This document shows positions 52,597 through 62,500 of a stretch of DNA of 64,000 nt, one piece after another. Source of the stretch: Phycisphaerales bacterium (lineage in GTDB: Bacteria; Planctomycetota; Phycisphaerae; Phycisphaerales; UBA1924); assembly GCA_020846975.1 (NCBI GenBank), contig JADLCX010000089.1:62001-126000 (forward strand), given 5' to 3'. Under the pieces are notes generated by a model. It had not been told where the DNA came from and did not search any database. It saw nothing but the letters and a program-made list of their open reading frames with translations. Made by a program: the position numbers and the translations under genes. Every line of letters begins with the position of its first letter. The stretch's first letter is position 1.

Positions 52597-53880
52597 ATGG
52601 GACTGAGCGAGCATGAACGGACGGTGTGCGATGCGATCTCGCGGCGACGGGATGCGCTGCTCGATGACCTGCGATCGCACGTCGAGACCCCCACCGGCGG
52701 GGGCAACACCGATGGATTGAACCGAACGCGCGAACTGCTCACGCGGCGTGCCGCGAGGCTCGGTGCGACGGTCGAGCACGTACGGGGCCAGAGGCGGCCG
52801 CAGTGGCTGTTCGGGAGTCCGGGCTACGGCGACCGGGGCGCACGCTCAACACCGGATTCGCCGCCGACCGCGGTGTGCCGGCGCGAGCTCGGCTTGAAGG
52901 GCGTTCCGCTGCTGATCTCCGGCCATCTCGACACGGTGCACGATCCCTCGGGGCCGTTCCAGCAACTCACACTCACTCCCGATGGCGTTCGCGGCATCGG
53001 CCCGGGCTGCGTGGACATGAAAGGCGGGCTGGTCATCACGCTGGCCGCGCTCGAGTGCCTTGACGAGTGCGGCATCAAGCTGCCGTGGACGCTGCTTCTC
53101 AACAGCGATGAGGAAACGGGCAGCTACCACAGCGAGCGGACGATCTTTGCCGAGGCCTCGCGGGTGGCGACGCTGGGGGGGGTCGGGATCGCGGTGGAAC
53201 CCGGCGCGAATGGCTCCGAGGGGGCGCTGGTGGTTGCCCGGGCCGGAAGCGGGCAGTTCTTCATCGAGGTGACGGGAAAAGCGGCTCACGTCGGGCGCGA
53301 CTTCGCCTCCGGAATCTCCGCGGTCAACGCGCTCGCGGAGCTGATCCTCAAGATCGCCGCGCTGAGCGAACCCGCACGCGATCTCATCGTCAACATCGGC
53401 CCGATCGAGGGCGGAACGGCCACCAACGCGGTCCCGGATCGTGCGCGGGGCTGGGGGAACGTGCGGTTCCCCGACCAGGCCGCGGCCGGGGCGATCGAGG
53501 CCCGGCTGCGGACGCTCGTCTCCGAGGCGCAGACCGGCGCGATCCGAACCCGACTGGAGAGCAGTTTCATCCGCGCCGCCAAACCGCTGACGCCGGACAC
53601 GCAACGGCTCGCCGACATGGCCCGCGCGGCGAGCCTCGACCTCGGCCGCGAACTGCCGTTCACGAAGACCGCCGGCGTCTGCGACGGCAACGTGATGCAG
53701 GCGGCGGGCCTGCCCACGCTCGACACGCTGGGTGTGCGCGGCGGGGGCCTGCACACGCCGGAGGAGTGGATCGAGATTCCCAGCCTTGTCGATCGGTGCC
53801 AACTGCTCGCGGTGTTTATGATCAGGGCGGCGGGAAGCTCGGAACTCGGACCTCTGAACTCGGAACGGAAAGGCGGGTAG
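52597..53880 (+). CDS. M20-family zinc hydrolase (ArgE/DapE/CPG2-like)
   Basis: 427 residues. Co-catalytic zinc motif: SGHLDTVHDP (His and Asp), GCVDMKGGL (bridging Asp), DEETGS (catalytic and ligand Glu), and a C-terminal GGGLHTPEEW His. The dimerisation domain lies between (~200-320). Closest in look to glutamate carboxypeptidase and N-acyl amino acid deacylases. Three bases separate it from the aminotransferase of the succinyl-transfer group, so an N-succinyl amino acid (for example succinylglutamate) is an attractive substrate, by context only. Confidence 0.88.
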   Translation: MGLSEHERTVCDAISRRRDALLDDLRSHVETPTGGGNTDGLNRTRELLTRRAARLGATVEHVRGQRRPQWLFGSPGYGDRGARSTPDSPPTAVCRRELGLKGVPLLISGHLDTVHDPSGPFQQLTLTPDGVRGIGPGCVDMKGGLVITLAALECLDECGIKLPWTLLLNSDEETGSYHSERTIFAEASRVATLGGVGIAVEPGANGSEGALVVARAGSGQFFIEVTGKAAHVGRDFASGISAVNALAELILKIAALSEPARDLIVNIGPIEGGTATNAVPDRARGWGNVRFPDQAAAGAIEARLRTLVSEAQTGAIRTRLESSFIRAAKPLTPDTQRLADMARAASLDLGRELPFTKTAGVCDGNVMQAAGLPTLDTLGVRGGGLHTPEEWIEIPSLVDRCQLLAVFMIRAAGSSELGPLNSERKGG

Positions 53881-53883
53881 GCG

Positions 53884-55377
53884 ATGGCGACGACGATGCA
53901 GAAGCAGGGTGGGCAGGCGGGATCGCAGACCGCTGCGGCGACGACCGTTGGCGAGCGGCTCGCCGCGAGCCCGGCCTTGAACGCGGCCGTGGACGCGATC
54001 GTGTCCGAGGTCCGCCGTCACTCGGCGCTCATCACGGATGTCCAGCCCCCCCGCGCCGCGCTCAAGGAGACCTACGACAACCTCATGGCCCGCGCGGTCG
54101 AGGTCCGGGGCAAGCCCCTGCTCTACCCGTACCTGGGGTCGGGGATCGGCAACGGCGCGCTGGTCGAACTCGCCGACGGGAGCGTGAAGTGGGACATGAT
54201 CACGGGGATCGGCGTCCACTTCTTCGGGCACAGCGATGCGGACCTGACGGCCGCGGGCGTGCGCGGGGCGATGGCCGATACGCTGCAGCACGGCAACCTG
54301 ATGAGCAACACCGAGGCGTACCGCTTCGGCGAGGTCCTGCTGGCGGAGGCGAAGAAGAACAGCAGGTTGAAGTACGCCTACTGCGCGACCTCGGGCTGCA
54401 TGGCCAACGAGAACGCGATCAAGGTCTGCTACCAGAAGGCGGCCCTAACCGGCGGAGTCGCCCCGCGCGTGATCGCGTTCAAGGACTGTTTCATGGGCCG
54501 CAGCGTGACCATGTGCCAGATCGGCGACACGGCCGCGTACCGGCAAGGGGTGCCCCTGAGCACGCTCGTGGACTACATGCCGTTCTACGACCCGGCGGTC
54601 GCGGAGCGCATGGGCGGGAGCGCGAAGTTCATCGACATGGCCGCGGCGAGACTCCGCGAGTACATCGAGCGCTACCCGAAGCAGCACGCCTGCTTCATCT
54701 TCGAGCTGGTCCAGGGTGAGGGCGGGTTCAACACCGCGCCGCGCGACTACTTCGTCGAGCTGATGAAGATGTGCAAGGAGCACAAGATCGCGGTGTGGGA
54801 CGACGAGATCCAGACCTTCGGCCGCACCGAGCGGATGTTCGCGTACGAGCTGATGGATGTCGGCGAGTTTGTCGATGTCTTCTGCATCGGCAAGATGACG
54901 CAGGTCTGCGCCACGCTCTTCACCGAGGAGTTCAACCCGCAGGCGGGCCTCCTGAGCGGCACGTTCACCAGCAGCACGCCGGCGTTCACCATCGGCACGC
55001 GCGTGCTCGAGCGGCTGCGCGATGGGAACTACTACGGCAAGAACGGCTCGATCGCCCGCCACCACGCCGCGTTCACAAAGCAGGTGCGGGCCCTCGCGGC
55101 CAAGCACTCGGCCTGGTTCCCCAAGAGCACGGCGTACACCGACATCGTCGGCGGCAACGGCGGCATGATGCGGTTCACACCCTTCGGCGGCGTGAAGGAG
55201 AAGGTCACCAGGCTCTGCAAGCACCTGTTTGATGAGGGCGTGATCGCGTTCTACTGCGGCCACGGGCCGTACCACATCCGCATGTTGCCCCCGCTCGGGG
55301 TGATGAACGAGGGCGACTGGCCGCGGGTCTTTGCGTGCATCGAGAAAGGCATGGCCAGGCTGGCCGCGGAGGCCTGA
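53884..55377 (+). CDS. Class III PLP aminotransferase (AstC/ArgD-like)
   Basis: 497 residues, about 90 longer than AstC owing mainly to an N-terminal extension. DMITGIGVHFFGHSDADL and ATSGCMANENAIK are the cofactor-phosphate regions; FELVQGEGGFN and VWDDEIQTFGRT include the pyridine-nitrogen Asp. The Schiff-base Lys is Lys337 in CIGKMTQVC. Substrate by context would be N2-succinylornithine (or acetylornithine), transferring to 2-oxoglutarate. Tightly follows the M20 hydrolase; astA follows after 279 bases. Confidence 0.88.
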   Translation: MATTMQKQGGQAGSQTAAATTVGERLAASPALNAAVDAIVSEVRRHSALITDVQPPRAALKETYDNLMARAVEVRGKPLLYPYLGSGIGNGALVELADGSVKWDMITGIGVHFFGHSDADLTAAGVRGAMADTLQHGNLMSNTEAYRFGEVLLAEAKKNSRLKYAYCATSGCMANENAIKVCYQKAALTGGVAPRVIAFKDCFMGRSVTMCQIGDTAAYRQGVPLSTLVDYMPFYDPAVAERMGGSAKFIDMAAARLREYIERYPKQHACFIFELVQGEGGFNTAPRDYFVELMKMCKEHKIAVWDDEIQTFGRTERMFAYELMDVGEFVDVFCIGKMTQVCATLFTEEFNPQAGLLSGTFTSSTPAFTIGTRVLERLRDGNYYGKNGSIARHHAAFTKQVRALAAKHSAWFPKSTAYTDIVGGNGGMMRFTPFGGVKEKVTRLCKHLFDEGVIAFYCGHGPYHIRMLPPLGVMNEGDWPRVFACIEKGMARLAAEA

Positions 55378-55489
55378 GCAAGGCCCGCGCTCGCGATCGG
55401 CGCAGCGCCCACGGGCGTGCTGCGCGGTTGATCGGTCGTGCCGCGCCGACACTTGACCGTGGGGCACGGTTTTCTGGTCGTGCGACCGC

Positions 55490-55570
55490 GCGATTGGCCC
55501 GTGCAGCGCGGGTTCATGGGCATGAAACGCGGATTCATGCCCATGTCGCCGCGTTTCACGCCCACAGATT
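55490..55570. repeat. Degenerate ~20-base tandem repeat with internal palindrome
   Basis: Successive ~20-base units with the form CGCG-ATTGGCCCGTG, CGGG-TTCATGGGCATG, CGGA-TTCATGCCCATG and CGCG-TTTCACGCCCAC. Two neighbouring units form a perfect 12-base inverted repeat (CATGGGCATGAA at 55515-55526 and TTCATGCCCATG at 55534-55545). Lies between the aminotransferase and astA genes. Confidence 0.5.
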
Positions 55571-55656
55571 CCGAACACACGCCCGGGTTGGCGGCGCGAA
55601 CGGCCGGAATCATCCGACCATTCGGCTACCATGCAGCCCAACCAGGAGTCCCGACC

Positions 55657-56850
55657 GTGTTCCTGATGCGCCGAGCCAAGCCCGAGGATGTGCCCACGCT
55701 GCTCAAGCTGGCCAAGCTCGTCCACTTCATCAACCTGCCCGCGGACAAGGACATCATCGCCGAGAAGGTGCAGTGGAGCCGGCAGTGCTTTCTGGAAGTC
55801 GCCGAGCGCGTGCGGCCGAACGGCACGCTCAGGCCCGCGGCCATCCGCGGCAGGGCCAGGGCCTCGACCAAGGGCGATGGTCACACCTCGCTGCTCGACC
55901 GCTCGCGGCTGTTCATGTTCGTGCTCGAAGACACCGAGTCGGGCGGGGTGCTCGGGACCAGCCAGATCATCACCAGCATGGGCGGGGTCGGGCACCCGAA
56001 CCTGAGCTTCGAGCTCTCGCGCAAGGAGATGTTCTCGACCAGCCTGCAGATGGGCACCACGCACATGGTGGCGAAGCTGCGGCTGGATGAATCCGGCCCG
56101 ACGGAGATCGGCGGGCTGATCCTCCAGCCCAGCTACCGCGGCCACAAGGCCCGCCTCGGACGCTTCCTCAGCCTGGTGCGCTTCCACTTCATGGGCCTGT
56201 TCCGGCCGATGGTCGCCGACCACATCCTCGCCGAGATGATGGGCCCGATCACGCCCGACGGGCAGAACACGCTGTGGGAGTACCTCGGCCGCCGGTTCAT
56301 CAACCTCACCTACATCGAGGCCGACCGCTTCTGCCAGCACAGCAAGGAGTTCATGCTGAGCCTGCTGCCGCGCGAGGAGATCTACCTGACGCTGCTGCCG
56401 CCCGAGGCGCGGCGGATCATCGCGCAGGTCGGCCCCGAGACCGAGCCCGCCAAGAAGCTGCTCGAGAAACTCGGCTTCCAGTACCGCAACCGCATCGACC
56501 CCTTCGACGGCGGCCCGAACCTCGAGGCCGCGACCGACGACATCTCGCTGGTGAAGGCGACGCGGCGGCTCACGCTGGGCGCTGCGCTGCCCGCGGGCGA
56601 GGATCCGCCCGCCGGCCGCGGCGAGAACTCGATCTTCAGCGCGCTCGACGAGGATGGCGAGTTCCGGGCCATCGAGACGGTCGGCGCGATGGAGGGCGGG
56701 CCGACCGTCCGCCTGCCGCGCGCCGCGCTCGATCTGCTCCAGGTCCGCGCGGGGAGCATCATCGGGTGCACACCGCTCGCCCCGTCATCGCCGCCGACCG
56801 CCGCCAGGAGCAAGGCCGGCCGCGGTTCATCGAAGTCTCGCGCACGTTGA
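55657..56850 (+). CDS. astA: Arginine (or ornithine) N-succinyltransferase
   Basis: 397 residues from a GTG at 55657, chosen for GGAG eight bases upstream; ATG at 55666 is the alternative. Transfers succinyl from succinyl-CoA to the alpha-amino group of arginine or ornithine. AstA features: MRRAKPEDVPTLLKLAKLVH start, LEDTESGGVLGTSQI, GGLILQPSYRGHKARLGRFL, FINLTYIEADRFC and LGFQYRNRIDPFDGGPNLEA (each quoted in part). The C-terminal ~60 residues are an extra tail. Part of the run with the aminotransferase and the aldehyde dehydrogenase. Confidence 0.9.
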   Translation: MFLMRRAKPEDVPTLLKLAKLVHFINLPADKDIIAEKVQWSRQCFLEVAERVRPNGTLRPAAIRGRARASTKGDGHTSLLDRSRLFMFVLEDTESGGVLGTSQIITSMGGVGHPNLSFELSRKEMFSTSLQMGTTHMVAKLRLDESGPTEIGGLILQPSYRGHKARLGRFLSLVRFHFMGLFRPMVADHILAEMMGPITPDGQNTLWEYLGRRFINLTYIEADRFCQHSKEFMLSLLPREEIYLTLLPPEARRIIAQVGPETEPAKKLLEKLGFQYRNRIDPFDGGPNLEAATDDISLVKATRRLTLGAALPAGEDPPAGRGENSIFSALDEDGEFRAIETVGAMEGGPTVRLPRAALDLLQVRAGSIIGCTPLAPSSPPTAARSKAGRGSSKSRAR

Positions 56851-56886
56851 GACTGCCCGCGCACGGCCCGCGGCGTAGACTCAGGC

Positions 56887-58512
56887 ATGGCCACGCTCAC
56901 CGCGCCGTTCAAGCACCCCTCGCTCTCGCACGCGCCGAGCGACCTCGTCGGCGGCGAGTGGGTCGCCCTCCCGGGCAAGTCCGGCGCGGCGAGCGTTGAA
57001 TCGCACAATCCCGCCAGGCCCGAGCAGGTCGTCTGGACCGGGCACCCCCGCGCCGAGCACGTCGATGCGGCCGTGCGCGCCGCCCGCGCGGCCTTCCCCG
57101 CGTGGGCGCGGCTCGGCAAGGAGCGGCGCTTCGCCGTGCTCCGCCGCTTCGCCGAGCTGTGCAGGCAGAAGGCGCCCGCGATGGCGGATCTCATCTGCGA
57201 TGAGACCGGCAAGGTGATGTGGGAGGCCAGGGGCGAAGCGGCCGCGCTGGCCGCGAAGGTGGACATCACGCTCGACCTCTCCCCCACCGGCGGGCTCAGG
57301 CGCGTGGACGGCTTCGAGTTCGACATGGGGGCCGCGGGCGGCGGAGGCCAGAAGGTCGGCCGCGCGTGGTTCAGGCCGCACGGGGTCATGGCCGTGGTCG
57401 GGCCGTTCAACTTCCCCGCGCACCTGCCCAACGGCCACATCATCCCCGCGCTCGCGATGGGCAACACGGTGGTCTTCAAGCCCAGCGACAGGGCGCCGGG
57501 CGTGGGGCAGATGCTCGTCGAACTCCTCGCCGAAGCGATGGAGAAGGAAGGGGCTCCGAACAAGGGTAAAGGGGTCATCAACCTCGTGCAGGGCGGCGGC
57601 GACATCGCCTCCGCGCTCACCTCGCACGAAGGGATCGACGGCATCCTCTTCACCGGCTCGTGGCCCGTCGGCCGGCGCATCCTGCACGCCAACATCGACC
57701 GCCCCAGCCGCATCGTCGCGCTGGAGATGGGCGGGAACAACCCGGTCATCGTCATGGAGGATGCCGACCTGCGGCAGGCGGCGATCGAGATCATCCGCTG
57801 CGCGTTCAACACCACCGGCCAGCGGTGCACGTGCACGCGGCGGGTGATCGTGCACGCGCGGATCGCCGACCGGCTGATCGAGGTCCTCGAGACCGCCGCG
57901 GCCGCGCTGGCCTTCGGCGACCCGCGCGGGGGGGCTATGGGAAAGACTCCGACGTTCGCCGGTCCGATCATCAGCGAGGCCGCCCGCAAGGCCGTGCTTG
58001 ATTTCCAGAAGGCCGCCTTCGAGGGCGGCGCGGAGCCGATCCTCGAGTCCGAGCCGATCGCCATCCGCGGCGGCGGCTACTTCCTCTCACCCTCGATCAT
58101 CAAGGTTGAGAAGTTCACCGCCGACGATGTTGAACCCTCAAAGCGCCCGGGCTGCGACCGCGAGGTCTTCGGCCCGCTCCTGCGTATCGCCGAAGTCCGC
58201 GATCTCGACGAGGCGATCGCGCAGGCCAACGCCACGCGCTACGGCCTGGCGGCCTCGATCTTCACGCGCGATGTCGCCGCCGCCGAGCGCTTCATGTTCG
58301 AGTGCCGCGCCGGCTGCCTCAACATCAACACCGGCACCGCGGGCGCCAGCAGCAAGCTCCCCTTCGGCGGCATCGGCCTCAGCGGCAACCACCGGCCCGC
58401 GGGCTCGTTCAGCCTCGACTCGTGCGCCTACCCGGTCGCGGGCATGATCGAGCGCGGCGAATCGGCGCAGGTCGCCGAGGGCATGAACTGGGACGAGCAG
58501 TGGGTGCGGTGA
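56887..58512 (+). CDS. astD: Aldehyde dehydrogenase, probable succinylglutamate-semialdehyde dehydrogenase
   Basis: 541 residues, about 50 longer than usual AstD. GPFNFPAHLPNGHIIPALAM (NAD-binding and the FPxHLPNGH block typical of AstD), then GNTVVFKPSD, Glu280 in ALEMGGNNPV and catalytic Cys314 in TGQRCTCTRR. The AGCLNINTGTAGASSKLPFG end also fits. Oxidises N-succinylglutamate semialdehyde to N-succinylglutamate with NAD+. 36 bases after astA. Confidence 0.9.
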   Translation: MATLTAPFKHPSLSHAPSDLVGGEWVALPGKSGAASVESHNPARPEQVVWTGHPRAEHVDAAVRAARAAFPAWARLGKERRFAVLRRFAELCRQKAPAMADLICDETGKVMWEARGEAAALAAKVDITLDLSPTGGLRRVDGFEFDMGAAGGGGQKVGRAWFRPHGVMAVVGPFNFPAHLPNGHIIPALAMGNTVVFKPSDRAPGVGQMLVELLAEAMEKEGAPNKGKGVINLVQGGGDIASALTSHEGIDGILFTGSWPVGRRILHANIDRPSRIVALEMGGNNPVIVMEDADLRQAAIEIIRCAFNTTGQRCTCTRRVIVHARIADRLIEVLETAAAALAFGDPRGGAMGKTPTFAGPIISEAARKAVLDFQKAAFEGGAEPILESEPIAIRGGGYFLSPSIIKVEKFTADDVEPSKRPGCDREVFGPLLRIAEVRDLDEAIAQANATRYGLAASIFTRDVAAAERFMFECRAGCLNINTGTAGASSKLPFGGIGLSGNHRPAGSFSLDSCAYPVAGMIERGESAQVAEGMNWDEQWVR

Positions 58513-58659
58513 GGGGCAAGGGCCGAGGTTTCAGGGCCGAGGGCCGAGAGTAAGACTTCAAGACATGCGGCCGCACGACCGTGGCCTTTCGCACGGCACT
58601 CGGCGCTCGGCCCTCCGATCCCCGAGCCCCAAGCCCCAAGCCCCTATGATCCGGTCCCC

Positions 58660-59532
58660 ATGAGGCCCACCTCCCCACCGTCGCCCATGCCCGATGTCCA
58701 GGCCTCGGCCGATGCCCGCCGCGTCGCCATCGACCGCGTCGGTGTCAAGGATGTCACCTACCCCATCCGCCTGCAGGTGCCCAAATCGCACGGCGGCGGC
58801 ACGCAGACCACCGTCGCGACGATCGCGATGTACGTCTCGCTCCCCCACTACCAGAAGGGGACGCACATGTCGCGGTTCCTCGAGGTGCTCAACGAACACA
58901 CCGGCGGTTCGGGCGCGGGCTCCGAGCTGACGCCCATCTCGCCCAAGGACATCCCCACGCTCACCGCAGCGATCCGTGAGCGGCTCGATGCCGAGGAGGC
59001 CCGCTTCACGGCCGAGTTCACGTACTTCATCAACAAGCCCGCGCCGGTCACGCAGTCGGCGGGGTTGATGGACTACCGCGTGAGCTTCGAGTGCGTGTCG
59101 GTTCGTGAGGGGGGGCGAACCGGCACGACCGATGACTTCATCATGGGTGTCACCGCCCCGGCCGCGAGCCTCTGCCCGTGCAGCAAGGAGATCAGCCAGT
59201 ACGGCGCGCACAACCAGCGCTGCCTGATCGGCGCCCGCGTGCGCTGCGACACCACAGGGGGCAAGGGCCCCCTCTGGATCGAGTGCCTCGCCGAGATCAT
59301 CGAGAAGGCCGCGAGCTGCCCGGTCTTCGCCGTGCTCAAGCGGCCCGACGAGAAGTGGGTCACCGAGCACGCCTACGAGAACCCCAAGTTCGTCGAGGAC
59401 ATCATCCGCGATCTGGCGGTCGCGCTCAACGCCGAGCCCCGCATCACCTGGTACGCGATCTCGAGCGAGAACTTCGAGAGCATCCACAACCACAACGCGT
59501 ACGCGGAGATCGTGCGGGATAAGAGGGCCTAG
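58660..59532 (+). CDS. folE2: GTP cyclohydrolase FolE2
   Basis: 290 residues; type IB GTP cyclohydrolase making dihydroneopterin triphosphate for folate (or queuosine) synthesis, and able to use metals other than zinc. VGVKDVTYPIRLQV, VSLPHYQKGTHMSRFLEVL, LCPCSKEISQYGAHNQRC (metal Cys and His) and the terminal ITWYAISSENFESIHNHNAY are as in the family. 147 bases after astD, so probably its own transcript. Convergent with hrpA across a C-rich gap. Confidence 0.94.
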   Translation: MRPTSPPSPMPDVQASADARRVAIDRVGVKDVTYPIRLQVPKSHGGGTQTTVATIAMYVSLPHYQKGTHMSRFLEVLNEHTGGSGAGSELTPISPKDIPTLTAAIRERLDAEEARFTAEFTYFINKPAPVTQSAGLMDYRVSFECVSVREGGRTGTTDDFIMGVTAPAASLCPCSKEISQYGAHNQRCLIGARVRCDTTGGKGPLWIECLAEIIEKAASCPVFAVLKRPDEKWVTEHAYENPKFVEDIIRDLAVALNAEPRITWYAISSENFESIHNHNAYAEIVRDKRA

Positions 59533-59562
59533 CGCGTGGCATCGGCATCCTTGCCGTTGTCG

Positions 59563-59590
59563 CCCCCCCCCCCCTCCCCCCCTCCCCCCC
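59563..59590. repeat. C-tract array between folE2 and hrpA
   Basis: Runs of C11, C7 and C7 separated by T in the 59-base gap between converging genes. The opposite strand is G-quadruplex-capable. Confidence 0.6.
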
Positions 59591-59591
59591 A

Positions 59592-62500
59592 CTACATCCT
59601 CTCGATCCCCTCCCACACCTCCCGCATCTTCCTGACCGATGCGCCCCGCGCATCCGCCACGCGCAGGTCCTGGGCGAAGAGGGAGACCCGCAGTTCCTCG
59701 ATCAGCCAGCGGAACTCGGAGACGGGCGAAGTATCCCAACGGCCTTTCAACCCACCGGTGTGCTGGAGCCGCGTGATGCACGCCGACCACAGGGGGAGCA
59801 GGTCGTTGAGCCGCGCGGCATCGCGCGCGAGCAGGTCCTCGACGGTCTTGCGCGTGCCGCCATCTCTTCCCTCGAACCGCGTCGGCAGCCGTTCGAGCCG
59901 CAGCCGCGCGGCCGTGAGATACGCGGGGAAGCGCGACAGCCAGCGGAAGGGCGTCTCGACCAGCCACCGGCCGCCGGGCGCGAGGAACAGGGCCTGGATC
60001 TGGTGGCGGATGTCGGCGATCGGGGCGGACCAGTGCTCGGGCGCGGAATCGAGCGCGAGCGCGAGCTGGTGCCGCGCGGTGAAGATCGCGCCTGCGAGCT
60101 CGACCACCGCCCGGCCGGTGGCGCCGAGGCGGTCCCACCCGGCGTCGAGCGCCCTGTTGAACGCGGCCTTGTCGCGGACGGTGTCGATGAGCCGCGGGTC
60201 GAGCTGGCTGAAGGCCTCCAGCGCGGCCAGTTCGGCGAGGTTGGCGCGGAGGTCCTCGGCCCGCGCCAGCGGTGCGCCGGAGACAAGCGTCCGCTCCAGG
60301 CCGGGGATCGTGTCGATGAGCGAGCGCGATTCCGTGGCGACATCGATCGCCAGCAGGCGGATAATGCCCGAACGATGGCTCACCGCCGCTCGCTTGGTGG
60401 GGAGGGGGGAGTCGTTGAAGGGACGGAGGCCGACGGCCGGTGTGATCGCGAGCCTGCCCTGCACGAGCCGCCACGAGGTCTCATCGGAAAGGCCAAGCCC
60501 GGCGCGGACCTTGCCGGAGGCGGAAGGGAGCGGGAGTTCGGCGGTCTCGGGGATCGTCGCCGGCGGGTCGCCAAAGTCCCACACCGTGATGCCGCCGCGG
60601 TTGAACGGCCCCTCCGGCAATCCGACCAGCGACTCATCCGCCTGCTTCGCCAACTCGCGCTTGATCTTCACCAGGTCGCGGCCGGTGGCGATGACCCGCA
60701 CGGGCTTGCCGGGGAGTTCCTCGACCACGCGGAAGTTCATGCGAAGATGGATCGGCAGCCCCCCACCGCTCTCGGTCTGCTCAGCGGCCTGCGCCAGCAA
60801 CTCGCGCGAGACGGTGACGCCGATCGGCGAGAGCCGCGTGAGGGCCTCGGCCACCTCCGCGAGAAAATCCCCCTGCCCGAAGCGCGGACCAAGCAGCGCC
60901 ACGGTCCTGTCAGCAAAGCCCGCCGCGGGTGCAAGATTCACGCGCATCGGCTTGGGCAGGGCGCGGATCAGTTCAACGATCTTCTCTCTCGCAAAGCCGG
61001 GAACCAGCCAGTCAAACCGCGCGGGGTCGAGCGATGCGAGCGCGGCCAGCGGGATGATCGCGGTCACGCCGTCGTCGGGGTCGTTGTGCTTGTGGCGGTA
61101 GGAAAGGCCGATGCGCAGCGCAGAGTCCCCCCCCACCCCCCCCACCCCCCTCACCCCCACCCCCTGCCGGACCATCAGGAAATCGGGGAACATCTCCGGC
61201 GGCGGCTCGACCGCGCCCGGCGCGAGCATCCGCTCGCGCGGGATGATGAGGGCATCGGGCTGCCTCGCCTCGGCCCGCTGCCGCCACCGCTCGAAGCCCG
61301 GCCCGTCGTGGACATCCGACGGCACACGCTCGGCGAAGAACGCGAAGCGCGACGAGGGGTCGGCGAGCAGGTCGTGCTGCCGCTTCTTCTCTTCCAGCCG
61401 CTGGATGCTCTGCTGCGTGGCGTGGTTGGCGCGCTGGAAGCGGCCCGCCGAGAGGTACTCGCCCTTGACCAGCGCGTGCTCGATGAAGATCGTCCGCGAC
61501 TGCTCGGGCTGGATCGGGCCGTAGTGCATCCGGCGGCGCTTGATGATCGGCAGGCCGAAGAGCGTGACGGTCTCGTACGCCGCGACCTGCGCCGTGTCGG
61601 CCGACCAGTGCGGCTCCTCGTAGGTGCGGGTGACCAGGTGCGCGGCGGCCTTCTCGATCCACTGCGGCTGGATGCGGGCGACGCCGCGGGCGTAGAGCCG
61701 CGTGGTGCGCACCAGTTCCGCCGCCATGACCCACTTGGGCTTCTCGCGGAAGAGCGCCGAGCCGGGGAAGATGGCGAACTTGATACCGCGGGCGCCGTCG
61801 AACTCGAAACCGCCCTTCTCCGCGCTCTTGACGCCGATGTTGCTGAGCAGGCCGGCGAGCAGGGCGCGGTGGACCTGGTCGTAGATCGCGGCGGGGCTTC
61901 CCCCCAACCCCCCGCCCCTGTGCTTTGACTGGGGGACCTTCAGCCCGATCTCCTCGGCGAGCTCGGTGAGCTGGCGGTGCACATCCTGCCACTCGCGGAG
62001 CCGCACGTACGAGAGCAGGTTGGCGCGGCACCACTTGCGGAGCTGGTTGCCCGAGAGTCTCTTCTCCTGCTCGAAGAAGCCTCGCCAGAGGTTGAGGTAG
62101 GCGATGAAGTCCGAGGCCTTCCCGGGGTCCTCCCACTTCTCGTGCAGGGCATCGGCCTCCTGCTGCCTGTCCGACGGGCGCTCGCGCGGGTCCTGCACGG
62201 AGAGCGCGGCGGCGATGATGAGGACCTCGCCCAGGCAGAGTTCCTCCTCGCCGGCGAGCACCATTCGGCCGATGCGGGGATCGACCGGCAGACGCGCGAG
62301 CCGTCGTCCGATGTCGGTGAGGTTGCTCCCTCCGGGGTCGAGCGCGCCCAGTTCGATCAGCGTGTCGTACCCATCCTTAACCGCGCCGGGGTTGGGCGGC
62401 TGCATGAACGGGAAGGTGTCGATGCGGCCATCCTCGCCGGTCAGGCCGAGGGCCTTCATCCGCAGGATGACGCTCGCGAGGTTGGTGCGGAGGATCTCCG

